NCBI RefSeq assembly: GCF_019393635.1
Contig: NC_057866.1
Span: forward strand, 279,194,874 to 279,258,873
Source: Dromiciops gliroides
Lineage: Eukaryota; Chordata; Mammalia; Microbiotheria; Microbiotheriidae
Length of the DNA stretch: 64,000 nucleotides
Direction: 5' to 3'
The notes under the pieces are model-generated. The model did not search any database, was not told the origin of the DNA, and saw only the letters and a program-made list of their open reading frames with translations. Below are positions 24,180 through 35,279 of the stretch, one piece after another. The translations under genes and the position numbers were made by a program. Position 1 is the first letter of the stretch, and every line of letters begins with the position of its first letter.

Positions 24180-24520
24180 CTCTAGGGAGGGATTGTACAC
24201 ATTTAGCTTGGAGAAGAAAAGCTTTAGGATAGGCATCTCAGCCATCTTTGACCATCTCAGAGATATCACCAGTAAAAAGAGTGAGGTTTGTTTTGCTTAA
24301 TCTCCTCTGGAACAAGGAACCAGGAAGAAGAGAGTAGAAGGAGTGGACAAGAAGACTTTGATTTTGGGAAAGGAAAAATATCTGAATAATCATTCCTTTC
24401 CCAAGGTGAAATGGCAGATGACCACTGGTTGGGGGTCTTGTCACCATGACTCCAATTCAGGAACAGGTTGGAACAGATGACCTCTAAAGTTGTAGAATAA
24501 GCTTGATAGACTCTTTGGGT
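24180..24520 (+). repeat. L3/CR1-type LINE 3' fragment
   Basis: TTAGCTTGGAGAAGAAAAGC at the left and GGAACAGATGACCTCTAAAG at the right, the expected order for L3/CR1 3' sequence. The middle is diverged. Confidence 0.45.
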
Positions 24521-24779
24521 CAAATCTGATAGGATTTAATTTAGTAAGAGAGGATTCCAAAGTATTTTTCTTGGGTTCAAAAAATCAATGCCTAAGCACA
24601 AAATGGTGAGAGTGTGGTTCACCTGAAAGCATTCTGTTGGCTTTAGAAAACTCCACTAAGGCCTGGATGACTGCTCCCCAGGGATGTTGGCAGGGGGGAT
24701 TATTGGGTTTGGGTCAGACTTGGTGGCCTTTAAAATGTATTCAAACTCTGAGATGGAGACACATACAACTTTGGCTCCT

Positions 24780-25490
24780 GCAATAGCCCCACAAAAGCTA
24801 AATTAAGATTGTTACAGTATTAGTTGAGATTTTATGGAGGAACATCTAATTTTAAAGTATTTATGAATCAATTCCATGATTAGGCAGAGAGGAAATATTT
24901 ATGTGTGGAGAAGTGAAAACATGTCCTCAAATGCAATGGTGTTCCTTAATAGATCAGCAGATGCTGATAATGTGGCAATATTTGTAAACATTTCCCTTAT
25001 ACATATTAATAACCCCCAATATGAAGCTAAACTGTAATTCTTGGGATTGGTGTTATTTTCATAAATTATAATATACTATCAACATTAGCTAATGGTTCTA
25101 TATCAAGTGCCATTAATTAAGAGCATGTTCATATAATTTAGGTGCATTTCTTAAAGTTATCTTAAAGAAGATTATTGTTTATAATAATAGAACCCCACTA
25201 AACATTCTGCAAAGACAAAGTAAATCTACCATAAGAGAAAACAAATAGCCCTACTCATTAATTCATTCTTATGCTTAGAATTATTTTCTTCTAATTGCAA
25301 AATTTCATTTTTCATTTTGTTCCTTTTTGGCTCAAGAACTTTGAGGGAAGAGGCAGTGTTGTAAATCTGAACATACTATTGCCAAAGTGGGAAGTTTGTT
25401 AATGGTGGGATTTTTCAGTGAAACAGCCTCAGCTTTAAAAATAAGCACAATGAATTGTTCTCTTTTAGGGAGCTTGGCTGCTCAATGCAA
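24780..25490. other. Repeat-poor AT-rich block, possible conserved noncoding element
   Basis: About 700 bases with no SINE/LINE signature. Rich in homeodomain-type cores (CATTAATTAAGAG at about 25107, CTCATTAATTCATTC at about 25253, CTTCTAATTGC at about 25289) and long TTTAAAGTATTT-type AT runs. No coding potential. The contrast with the repeat-packed flanks is why I list it; enhancer function is inferred. Confidence 0.3.
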
Positions 25491-25589
25491 GCAAGTCTTT
25501 AGGTAGAAAGAATGTGCCCAAAGAAAACATATCTTCTTTTAACTAGAAGGTCTTCCTTGCTCTGACAGTCTATTGTGATCAATAGTCTA

Positions 25590-25834
25590 ATGCCAGGATT
25601 CAGAAAGTATGGTCCACGGATGCCTGGGGGGCTCCTTAAGACCCTTTGGCGGAGGGGCGGGGGGGTCTGTGAGGTCCAAACTCTTTTCAAAATAATACTA
25701 AGATTTTTTTCCAGTATGGTAAATATTGAAAGATATAGCCATATAGACAAATTTTCTTTGGGGAAGGAACAGTGTCCTTAATAATTTTCAGAGCATAAAG
25801 GGGTCCTGAGACCAAAACATTTGAGAACCACTGG
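25590..25834. repeat. hAT-like non-autonomous DNA transposon remnant
   Basis: The right end TTTGAGAACCACTG is the classic hAT MITE terminus (inverse CAGTGGTTCTCAAA). The inside has TGGTCCACGGATGCC, GGTCTGTGAGGTCCAAACTC and TTTTCAAAATAATACTAAGA, words shared with old mammalian hAT MITEs. The left end (CAGGATTCAGAAAGTATGG) is worn. No transposase. Subfamily not assigned. Confidence 0.6.
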
Positions 25835-26035
25835 CCTAGTGGATAGAATACTAGATCTGAAGTCAAGGGACTTAAGTGTTTGTCCAAGCTCTGCCCCCAA
25901 CATGCTGCAGACAAAGTTGGGCAACTCACTCAACTTTTCTGAGTCTCAGTTTTCTCATCTGTCAGATGGGTATAATAATACCACCTCACAATGTTGTTGT
26001 GAGAAACACATTTTATAAATGATATAACATCATGT
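25835..26035 (+). repeat. MIR-type SINE
   Basis: CCTAGTGGATAGAATACTAG head, then TCTCAGTTTTCTCATCTGTC and the AATGTTGTTGTGAGAAACAC 3' segment. Abuts the hAT remnant with no gap. Confidence 0.7.
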
Positions 26036-26039
26036 ATAT

Positions 26040-27600
26040 GTGAGTTGTATACACAGAATAACATTGAAAAATTTCCTCCAGCTCTTCTAGATGTTACTAT
26101 CTGACCTGTTTACCTGGAGTGTTACAGATACTTTATTTGTCCTTCCACTTTTAGTACCGTGATCTCCCTTCCTGCTTGTTGCCCCCTCTACCACTAAGTA
26201 CACTGTCCTATAAAGACTGGAAAACATAGAAGAAACTCTAAGCCCCACCTGATTAGCTAATTCTCTTGGCTAACTGGTGTTCTCCTCACTCTGGGGCAGG
26301 GCTGATGTATAGAGATGGAATGAATGAAGCAGCTGGAGAAGTCAGAGAGAGAAAGACTTAGACTTTCTGTATGGGGGGGCAGGGGAAGCCCTCCCACAAG
26401 TAGAGCTGTTCAAAAGTGGAATGCAATACCTCAGGGGATGGGGTTCCTCATTCCTGGGAGACGTTAGCCAGAGCCCAACAACTTGCTTGTCACAGATGGG
26501 ATTCCTCTTCAGGTATAGCTCCATCATGGATGATCACTAAGGTCTCATTTCACTGAAATGCTTCCATCCAGAGCACCCCAGGGTTCATTCATTCTCTCTG
26601 GCCATATTGACTATAGGTGCAAAAGCTCACCTGGTAGTGTTGGCCATGGAGGGAGCCCAAGGGAATCTATGTTCATGAAACAGTCACCCATGAGGCACAG
26701 AGTGGCTCCATTCCCTCTGGCCATGCTGAAGCCACTGCTGAAGGCAGCAGGATCAGTTCTGGGAGGTACAATTAGTATCCCTTCCTGATCAATTAACCTC
26801 TATTTTCTTTAGTTTTCTCATCTGTAAAATGAGGATAATCGACCTATTCCAGCTGCTCCTAACAAGTCAGCTTGAGAGTCCCCAGTCCTGACAAGATGCT
26901 TTGAAGGGATTGCCCTCCTCTGACAAGCTTCACACAACTTTGATCTCATTCCTGGATTCAAACTTTAGAAGAGTCTGTCCCCTCCTCTCCAAGAAGGAAT
27001 TGATCAAAGAAATGGATTTCTCCTTTTAATTTTACAGATTATATTTCCAACATTTTTAGATGAAATCAGTGAAATTGAAAATCTGAGTACCAGGGCTACA
27101 GGTCAGCAGACCCCCATTGACAAGGAAGGCTTACTGTCTCTGCTTTCACTCTAACCTCTCCAACCTGGAGGAGAAAGGCAATCTGTTATAGGGCTTAGGA
27201 CTGGTGGAACTCAGGTCTGTTTGTGTAGGAAACCTAGGACAGCCTTAATGAAAGAGCCAGAAATAAATATTACCAGAGGACAGAGCAGGCATTTGATTAG
27301 GAATTGATCTTGGAAGGGTTGACCTACTTTTCACTGGATTAAATGCAATCCCCTGAAGGTATTTGCAACACATACTCTGTGCCTTCAGAAAAATCACTTA
27401 TCTGGGATTTTTTCCCCCTTTAAAAGATGGAATGTAGTTCTCTTAAAATGCTCTATTTTAAATTCTATTTATTTGAGACTTTTAAAAATCCCTCTAGTTA
27501 TGTCACAGAAAAGATATTATCTAGAGTTGGGTGAAAAAGAATGTTGTGCTCCATGGAAGCCAGATGATATGAAAGGTAAGACTTACTGGGTAAACTTGGT
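26040..27600. other. Intergenic stretch with one MIR scrap
   Basis: Only a MIR fragment at about 26795-26845 (TTAGTTTTCTCATCTGTAAA then ATGAGGATAATC) is recognisable. No supported gene. Confidence 0.35.
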
Positions 27601-27609
27601 CAGATTTGT

Positions 27610-27613
<4 letters not shown>

Positions 27614-27661
<48 letters not shown>

Positions 27662-27675
27662 CCCCCCCGCCCCCC
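27614..27675 (+). repeat. (CT)n followed by poly-C microsatellite
   Basis: About 22 CT units end in a C-run broken by a single G. This homopyrimidine tract could adopt a triplex. It creates spurious Leu/Ser or Arg/Glu ORFs. Confidence 0.95.
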
Positions 27676-27979
27676 AACCCCACTGTTTGCCCCATTCCAC
27701 CTGCCTAAAAAAGGGAGATCTCTGCAAGATCCTGAAACATTGCCCAGCTATGTTAGCCTCAGTACCAACAACGGCCCCGGCATCCCATGGGTTCTCCATA
27801 GCTTGAAGAAGTAATGGCTGCTTTGCATCCCTAAAGAACTCTGGCCCTCTCTTTTCCCTTGCCCTCTCTCTTCTCCCATGCCTCAGAGAAGAAGTGTTCA
27901 GATTGTTCTCTCCTGAGAAGTGACTCTCTGAGGTCTCCTCCTCCTCTTCCCTACACAGCACTCCCTTCCATAATACATA

Positions 27980-28031
27980 CCACACACACACACACATACA
28001 CACACACACAGGTTCACATACATACACATAT

Positions 28032-28107
<76 letters not shown>

Positions 28108-28110
28108 ACA
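27980..28110 (+). repeat. (CA)n-(CT)n-(CA)n compound microsatellite
   Basis: A CA-rich stretch (27980-28012), a CT run (28032-28062) and a pure CA run (28063-28100). The largest minus-strand ORF in this region (192 codons) is produced mainly by this and the CT tract at 27614. Confidence 0.95.
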
Positions 28111-28129
28111 GGCCTTGGAATCATTCCCT

Positions 28130-28410
28130 CTTCTCTCCTTTCCAGATGTCCCCCATGTCTACAATTCTCTTCCTCATCTCTTTCTGCTTCTTCCCTTACC
28201 TAGCTTTTTTCAAGCCTCAGCTGAAATCCTACCTCCTACAAGTGTCCTTGCCCAGTCCCCCTCAGGTGCTTTTCCTCAGTTGCTTGTCTCTGATTAGTCC
28301 CATTTGCACACAGTTTGTATGTTGTCTCCTCCCTTAGAGCATGGACTAGGTTTTGTTTTTCTTTGCTCCCCAGCCTGGCACACTTTAGGTACTTAATAAA
28401 TGCTTGTGGA
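28130..28410 (+). repeat. L2-type LINE 3' end
   Basis: CAAGCCTCAGCTGAAATCCT, CCTACAAGTGTCCTTGCCCA, then GAGCATGGACTAGG and CCCCAGCCTGGCACACTTTA, ending TAGGTACTTAATAAATGCTT. Good fit to the L2 3' order. Confidence 0.7.
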
Positions 28411-28411
28411 T

Positions 28412-28590
28412 GGGGCAGCTACATGGTGCAGTGGATAGAACACCAGCCCTGGATTCAGGAGGACCTGAGTTCAAATTTGGACTCAGACATTTAACAGTTA
28501 CTAGCTGTGTGACCCTGGGCAAATCACTTATCCCCAGGTGCCTCACCAAAAAAATAAGAAAGAACAAAAGAAAGGAAGGAAGGAAGGAAG
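28412..28590 (+). mobile_element. WSINE1-like SINE with A/G-rich tail
   Basis: GGGGCAGCTACATGGTGCAG to GCCTCACC, then an AAAATAAGAAAGAAC.. tail that has expanded into a short (GGAA)n run (28574-28590). Inserted exactly at the end of an L2 fragment. Confidence 0.88.
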
Positions 28591-28604
28591 AGAAAGAAAT
28601 GCAT

Positions 28605-28965
28605 GTTTCTGGATGGACTGACTCCAATCTCTGAGGAAGGCATGTCTCCTTTCATTTCCAAGACTAATACCTCTCCATGCATCCTCCAATCATGTACATT
28701 CTCCTTCATGTTCACTCTCTCTTTCTCCACTGGCTCCAGTCCTGTCTCTTTCAGAAGTGGCTCTCCTAGCCTTAAAAAGAGAATGTTCACTTACTTGATC
28801 CTATATCCCTTCAAATTATCACAGTATATTTTTCCATTACAAAACTGAACTCCTTGTGTGGGGCAACTATATACTCATCACCGCTGTTTCCTCTCTTCTT
28901 GCTCACTTCTCAGTCCTTTGTGATTTGGCTATTGACCTCACCCCTTACATGAAGCTACTATCTTT
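28605..28965 (+). repeat. Internal L2/CR1-clade LINE fragment (tentative)
   Basis: Pyrimidine-rich sequence with CACCGCTGTTTCCTCTCTTC, CTTGCTCACTTCTCAGTCCT and GGCTATTGACCTCACC, resembling the L2 reverse-transcriptase region. Diverged; assignment by memory only. Confidence 0.35.
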
Positions 28966-28969
28966 GTTG

Positions 28970-29920
28970 AGAAGCCAGTCTTCCAGGTGAACTTGGAGTC
29001 AATTGAAATTCAAACCTAAAGCACACGAAATATGGTATCCAGGGCACTTCCAGAGATGACATGAAAGTAAGGCCATTCTCTCAAACAGTCACTTCATTCA
29101 TTTTATAATCACATGTTTGGGATTAACTGTTTTCACTATGCCTTCTCACCAAATCCCTTTCATAAAAGCCAATGGTGTCAATTAGATGATTCTTAATGAG
29201 TAGCATATAAGGTGGGGCTCAGAGCCATGATACTAGAAGTACAGCCTCTCAGGGGTATTAACACCTTAGACCCTGAGAATATTAATAGTCAGCTACCCTC
29301 AGGAGATCTGAACCCGTGAGTGTGAGGTCCCAGAAGGGGTTAGTCTATACAAAGCATGCCTGGGTTCTAAGGTAAGTGTTGAAAGACTTTGCTTCTCTTT
29401 ACTAATAATCACCTTTGAGGAAAACTTTGCAGAATTCCCCCCTCCTATTACACTGCCATACAAGGATCTGCTGATATCACTAAGGATGCTCAGAATAGAG
29501 AAGACTGAGTGAGATGAGTCAGCTGAACTCCAGAATTTGTAGATATGGAAGAGAGAGAAGACTTGTTGGGATTGACCCTACCAGTCAGAACTTGGTGTAA
29601 GACATAAATTGGGACTCCTTTTAAGGAAGCTTTCCAAACCATTACTGCTACTCCAAAGTGGAATTTGTTGCTGTTCCTAGGACTGACCAGAGCAGGGATT
29701 CCTAACCTGGGCTCTGGGTGATAACTGTATCTCAGTAAAATCGGCTTCCCCTGTAACTCAAAATATTTTATTTTTATGCATTTGAAAAGAGGATTCTGAG
29801 AAGGAAGAGTGCCCCACATGGGGGTTGGGACACAAGGTAGGCCAGGAAGCCTTGAGCAGAAGACTGGGGAGATACTTCCAGGGGTAGCAATAGAATCCTG
29901 GAGGCATATCTGGAAGTAAA
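28970..29920. other. Intergenic stretch, nothing recognised
   Basis: No supported gene and no nameable repeat. Confidence 0.3.
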
Positions 29921-29924
29921 CTCA

Positions 29925-30085
29925 GAGGTCACTGAGTCCCACCCCTTTGTCTGACAACAGAGGAAGCTGAGGCCCAAAAAGATGTCCAGGGTCAAATGGC
30001 TAGTTAATGCCTGAAGCAGGTTTTGAACTCGGGTCCAAGGTAGGATTCCCAGGATCCAAGAAGGACAGGATTTTAGAAATGGTAG
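29925..30085 (-). repeat. MIR-related SINE, reverse
   Basis: TCAGAGGTCACTGAGTCCCA, GAGGAAGCTGAGGCCCAAAA and GCAGGTTTTGAACTCGGGTC are the antisense MIR order. Confidence 0.5.
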
Positions 30086-30159
30086 GAACCTCTGAGGCCA
30101 CCTGGTGTAAGCTACCCTCACAAAAGTCTATTCAGGAAGCAGGCATGCCGCCTTTGCTT

Positions 30160-30600
30160 TCCAGGTTCCCAAAGCTGCTCAGGCCGTTTCTGGATACCTG
30201 ACATCTTGGTGACTTGTGTGTGGTTGTCCTGACCTTCAGCCCACCATGCCTTCCTTGAAACTTGCTCCATTTGTAGTTCCCAGTTCTGTCCTCTGGGGCC
30301 AAACAGAACAAATCTCACCTGTCTTTCCTAGAAAAGCCCTTGACAGAGCCCTGGCCTTCTCTTCTCCAGACTTCTCACTCAGGGCAGCATCAAGGCCCCT
30401 TCCCATCCTGGCTGCCCAATTCTGGACCCTTGTCAGCTTCTCAGTGTCTCCCCAAACTGGGTTGCCTGGAATGGATGTGATACTGTAGATGTCACTGGAC
30501 TTGGCTCATTTGCCTTGTCCTTCCTAACAGTTTGGCCCCTCCTCCTGCAGCCTAAGAAATTGGGGGCTTCCATCTCCCACTGCTGATTCACACTGACTTT
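30160..30600 (-). repeat. L3/CR1-type LINE fragment, reverse
   Basis: CTTCTCTTCTCCAGACTTCT, CCCATCCTGGCTGCCCAATT and CTGGACCCTTGTCAGCTTCT are the antisense CR1/L3 series. Confidence 0.55.
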
Positions 30601-31200
30601 ACAGTCTGCCTCTCAGATCTTGGAAAAACAAGCTGCTTCTTTCTCCCCTAAAGATTAGAAGACCTGTAGAGCCATTGCCAGCTCCAAGACCGATAAGATC
30701 TCTTTGGAATTTCATTTCTTCACACTTTTCCTCCTTCTTGGCCTGACATCCCCCATCTCCCTATTACTTCTCTGAATCATCATAGACGCTCCCTCCCTAA
30801 CTCTTGGGGGCCTAGTACAACATGCCAGGCTTTTTCTATCACCAATTTTTAGATTTATGGGGCACTTGCTTGATAGGGTTACCACCATTTCTACTTCAGC
30901 AACCCTTCATTAGCAAGAATTAGCTCTTGATCCCAAAGCACTTCTCCTTGTTGATTTCTCTGCCTTTGAAGGATGAAGGTCTAGCTAAGGCCACTCAAGC
31001 ATTTATGAGATGTTGATGCTTTTGGCAGAGAGTGAGAACTCCCCTGCAAGGAGTCTGGGTAATGGCACTCCCTTTGAAGTGTGTCTCTGAGGCAGACATG
31101 TGACTCTTTCCTGAACTTCTCCCCCCTAACTGCATGGTTGGCATAGGTAGGCATAATAGGTGCATGTAGTAGGTGCTTCAGACATGATTGTTCATTGGTT
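30600..31200. other. Intergenic stretch, nothing recognised
   Basis: May continue the CR1/L3 debris to its left; no gene supported. Confidence 0.3.
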
Positions 31201-31204
31201 GTTG

Positions 31205-31455
31205 ACTGAGCAGTGTGGCATAAGCAAAAGAATGGCAGCTTTGCCACCAGACAGTCTGGGCTCATAGTCTATCTCTGTGACTTCCCATCTGTTTGACCCT
31301 GGGAAAACAATAATCTGTCTGAATCTCCATTTCCTCATCTGTAAAATAGGGATAATAAGAGCACCTCCCTCCCAGAGTTGTTGTGAGGATCCAATGAGAT
31401 AATAAATGTCACATGCTTAGCACTGATCACATGGTGGGTGCCATATAAATGGTGC
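31205..31455 (+). repeat. MIR-type SINE
   Basis: GCAGTGTGGCATAAGCAAAA head, CTCCATTTCCTCATCTGTAA, GAGTTGTTGTGAGGATCCAA and a GTGGGTGCCATATAAATGGT tail. Nearly complete MIR order. Confidence 0.8.
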
Positions 31456-31459
31456 TGCG

Positions 31460-32170
31460 GACCCACACCACTAGAAGTTCTCTTGCAGCCTTTGTAGTGG
31501 TGTGCTGTTAGTGCATCTGGGAAATTCACAGCCATCTCACCCTGTTTCTTTATCTTCATGATAAGGAGGAGAGTAGGCTACCTGAGCTCCAGTGTGAGAG
31601 CCTCTGGGCAGCTTGGGTTTGGAGGCAATCCTCCTACATGAAAGTAGCTTGTGAATTTCCTTACACTGAGCATGGAGATTTCTCTTGTATTTGGTGACTT
31701 CCCAGAAAAATGAAAAGCATTCAGAGTCCTGTCCTGCTCTCTGAAATTCCATCAACCTAATGTGAACACTGCCCTGAAGGGTGTGAACCTGCCCCTGCTC
31801 CATCAGAGTTTCCCTCAGCAAGCAGTGGCTTGGAAAACTCTTACTGCTTAGCAAAGGAGAGCAAGGAATGGTAGCCTCCTGCATCCTAGGCATGTTGGAG
31901 TGTGTTGGAGGCACACCATTGAAAGCACTATCCAAGCGCATTCAAATGGACAATGCAGATAATTTGGGGTAGAAGGAAAGACTGTAGGACATTAAAATTT
32001 TTCCTAATGATCATTATAAAACAAACAACATGCATTAGCAGGGATATTTCTTTTACTCTCTCCCTAACCAAACCATTCTTTTGAGGCTGAGATTTGCCTC
32101 CTGAGTATGTAAATTTGCTTATGTAACAAGTCTGCTCACAATGTTTCAAGAACTCCCTATTACCTTCAGT
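31460..32170. other. Intergenic stretch, nothing recognised
   Basis: A 134-codon minus-strand ORF (31537-31941) has no recognisable domain and no composition that sets it apart; I treat it as chance. Confidence 0.3.
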
Positions 32171-32175
32171 TTAAT

Positions 32176-32412
32176 CCTTTTTTTTTAGTTGTGTCCAACT
32201 CTCTGTGACCCCATTTGGGGTTTTTGTAGCAAAGATACTGGAGTGGTTTGCATTTTCTTCTCCAGCTCATTTTACAGATAAGAACACTGAGGCAAATAGG
32301 ATTAAGTAACTTGCTCAGGGTCACACAGCTAGGAAGTGTCTGAGATCAGATTCTAACTGAGGAAGAGGAGTCTTCCCAACTCAGCCTGGCACACTATCCA
32401 CCTAGCTGTCCT
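32176..32412 (-). mobile_element. CORE-SINE with RTE/BovB-like tail, reverse
   Basis: At the left, TTTAGTTGTGTCCAACTCTC then TGTGACCCCATTTGGGG is the reverse complement of the RTE-like tail seen at 23480-23527. CCAGCTCATTTTACAGATAA and GGGTCACACAGCTAGGAAGT follow. Second copy of the MAR1 type in this window. Confidence 0.7.
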
Positions 32413-32429
32413 ATGGCCTAGTGAAATTG

Positions 32430-32930
32430 AAACTCATCAGCCTGTTATTCATAATGCCGTTACACAATTTGGCACTGCCTCTCCTTCCCAGTCTTCCTCT
32501 CTCTCCTACCCCCTTCTCATACTCCTTTCTCATACTCTATGCTCTAGATTCCTTGTGTATGCCCAGATCTCTGCTTTTTCTGTCTTTGCTCAAAATATTC
32601 CCCCGTGTCTGAAATACCCACAATTCCCCTTCCATTGCTTACTGAATTCCTGACTGTCTTGTTGAGTCAAGCTCTGAGCTACTTCTGTCATGAAGTCTTC
32701 CCTGGTGAGTAACAAGTTTTCCCAGCAGGAGGCATCTACTGCTTTGTCTGCATCTTTTTAATGCACTTATGCAGTCTTGTGCAACATAGAGCTCTCTCTA
32801 TGGGTATTCTATCCCAGCCCTAGACTCTGAGCTCCATGAGCATTTGCAAGGTTTTGATTGTTCTCTAACACCCATGCTTGTGATCTGCACAGAAATTGGT
32901 TTAATACATGTTTGGTGAATTGACTCCAAC
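32430..32930 (+). repeat. L2-type LINE 3' end
   Basis: TTTGGCACTGCCTCTCC, TTTGCTCAAAATATTCCCCC, TCTGTCATGAAGTCTTCCCT and GACTCTGAGCTCCATGAGCA in L2 order. Confidence 0.65.
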
Positions 32931-33369
32931 TATTTTAATTGGTTTAATATCCTGCTGCTGAAGCATTCCTCCTGACATGAATTCCTAGGTATGATTCTGG
33001 GGTGCTGCTCATAAAATAGCTTTTACTTACTCTTCCACTAAGGAAACACTGGCAATTTCAGGAAATGGATAATTTTGCTTCTTAATGGGGCCCAATTTCC
33101 CCTGCAAGCACTCAAGCTAATAATCTATTAAACATAGAAAAGTGTCTGTTTACAACAGACATAGAAAGAATTCATACCCGAACCCTCAGATAGTCAATAA
33201 AATACCCCACTTCCCACTTGGAAACTTAAAGCATCAAGGATATTGGAATTATTATCAGCATCCCCTTTCAAACTGGATGTCCAGTAGATATCTTCAACTC
33301 AATATGTCCAAGATAACCCATTATCTTTCCCCCTAAACTCTACCCCCCACCAAAATTGCCCTATTACTT

Positions 33370-34215
33370 TTGATGGCAATGCCTTCCTCCTCTACCCTCA
33401 GGATTGCAATAGGGGAGTCATCCTGGACTTCTCACTCTCTCTCACCCTCATATTCAATATGGTGCTAAGGGTTTTCAATTTCATCTCTGCAACATACTCC
33501 AATATGCCCCTTTCTTTTCTCTGACACTGACCCCACCCTGGTGAAGGCCTTCATCTCCTCCTGCCTGGATTGCTACTGTAGCCTGCTGGGGAGTCAGCTT
33601 GCCTCACGTCTTTTCCTCCACTCCAATCCATCCTTCATTCAGTCACTAACATGACTTTCCTGAAGTACAGGCCTGATCATGTCATGCACACTCCTACTCC
33701 ACACAAACTCCAGTAGCTCCCTCTCACCTCCAGGATCAAATACAAAGTGCTCTGTTTAACATTCAAAGACCTCCATGACCGTGTGCCCTTCTAACTTTCC
33801 AATCTTCCTATACTTCACTCCCTAATATGTGTACCTTGATCCAGTGCCACCCAGCCTCCTGACTGCTGTACCAACAAGACCTTGCATCTCTCTGATCCAG
33901 GCATTCTCTCTGGCTCTCCTGCAGGCTTGGAGCACTCTCCCTCCTCACTCTGTGCTACTGACCTCCCTGGCTTCCTTTAAGTCCCAACCAAAATCCCATC
34001 TTATACAAGAAGCTTCCCCACCCCCTCTTCATTCCAGGCCTTTCCTTCTCTGAATGATTTCTTATTTATAGCTTGCTTTGTATTTATTTGTTTGCATGCT
34101 GGCTTCCCCATTAGAGTGGAAGGTCTTTGAAGATAGGGACTGTCTTTGCCTCCTTAGCATTTAGCAATGTGTCTGGTACATAGTAAGTACTTACTAAAGG
34201 TTTATTTAATTGAAA
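33370..34215 (+). repeat. L2-type LINE 3' fragment, best preserved in window
   Basis: An ordered series: TCCTCCTGCCTGGATTGCTA, CCTGATCATGTCATGCACAC, GTAGCTCCCTCTCACCTCCA, GGATCAAATACAAAGTGCTC, CATTCAAAGACCTCCATGAC, CTCCCTGGCTTCCTTTAAGT and GAGTGGAAGGTCTTTGAAGA, ending GTACATAGTAAGTACTTACT. About 850 bases of L2 tail. Confidence 0.8.
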
Positions 34216-34289
34216 GCATAGCAGAAACCTGCCAATCAGGATCAAATAAAATGAATAAAATGTCACTGATATGTCACCATCTTTTCTCA

Positions 34290-34745
34290 CAGGCTGGGAA
34301 GGATGGCTAATTCCTTGAAACATTTTAAAATTATATTTCTATGGATCCCTTTTATTTTAAAATTACCTCCATTTCCCAATGGCTTGTAAGGTTCATTTCA
34401 ACTCTAAACCTGTGGTCCTTGGATCTTTGCAAGTACTCTATGATAAGGCCCTAAAAGTCTCAGAAGCTGTGTATTTCCATGGATGGGGATGTAGAATACT
34501 TTATATTTTGGGTAAAATTGGAGAAGGGGGATCCCCTTTTCCAGGAGTCTGGCTAATGGTGGGTGGAACATGCAAAGCAATAGATTTAAGCTCCCTTTCT
34601 AACAATTAGAGTGGTGAGTTTCCCCCTTCCTAGATGTTTTTGAGCAAAGGCTGGATAACTATTTGCTGGGAATGTTGTTGTGGGGAATTTGAGGTTGGAG
34701 GCTGAATTAGGTAATTTCCAATTCCATGACCTAGGATTTATGGTG
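34290..34745 (+). repeat. L3/CR1-type LINE 3' end
   Basis: TTTTTGAGCAAAGGCTGGAT, AACTATTTGCTGGGAATGTT, GGAGGCTGAATTAGGTAATT and CCAATTCCATGACCTAGG match the CR1/L3 3' order. The left border is uncertain. Confidence 0.6.
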
Positions 34746-35089
34746 GGCAATATTATCTGCCCAGTTGCTTCATTTGGCAATTAAGGCATTCTTTTCAAAC
34801 CCTAAAACAAACTTGCAGAAGGGTCAAGTAGATACTCAATTACAAGGGTAATTAAATCTAATTAACCTCCTAATTTCTTCTTTTGTGCTGAATTATGTGT
34901 GAGAGTGACTCGATGTTCTTCCTGGGCCATTCTTCTCAATCAACAAGTACCTACTATGTGGCTATTAAGTACCTACTATATTCTAGGCTCTGAAAAGCAT
35001 AGCCACACATTAGAGAATGGACCAATAAGCTCCATTCAAGTGGGCGAATCCCAAATCCAAGTTTGTGCATAGAAGACATCACTCTTTTC

Positions 35090-35270
35090 TTGAAGTGGCT
35101 ATGTGGTACAGTGTGCTTGGACCTAGAGTTAGGAAAACCAGAGATCAAAACCAGCCTTGAACATTTACTATCTCTGTTACCCTGGGAAAGTCATTTAACC
35201 TCTGGTTCAGAGGTTGCCTCAGTTTCCTCATCTTCAAAATGAAGAAAATAATAATATATTGACTACATTG
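35090..35270 (+). repeat. Old MIR-type SINE
   Basis: GAAGTGGCTATGTGGTACAG head, GTTACCCTGGGAAAGTCATT and GCCTCAGTTTCCTCATCTTC. Confidence 0.65.
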
Positions 35271-35279
35271 AAGACTCTA

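Noticed and set aside
27521-28099. 192-codon minus-strand ORF
   Set aside because: Mostly translated CT/CA microsatellite (Cys-Val and Arg-Glu repeats) joined by chance open sequence.
31537-31941. 134-codon minus-strand ORF
   Set aside because: No recognisable family; probably chance.
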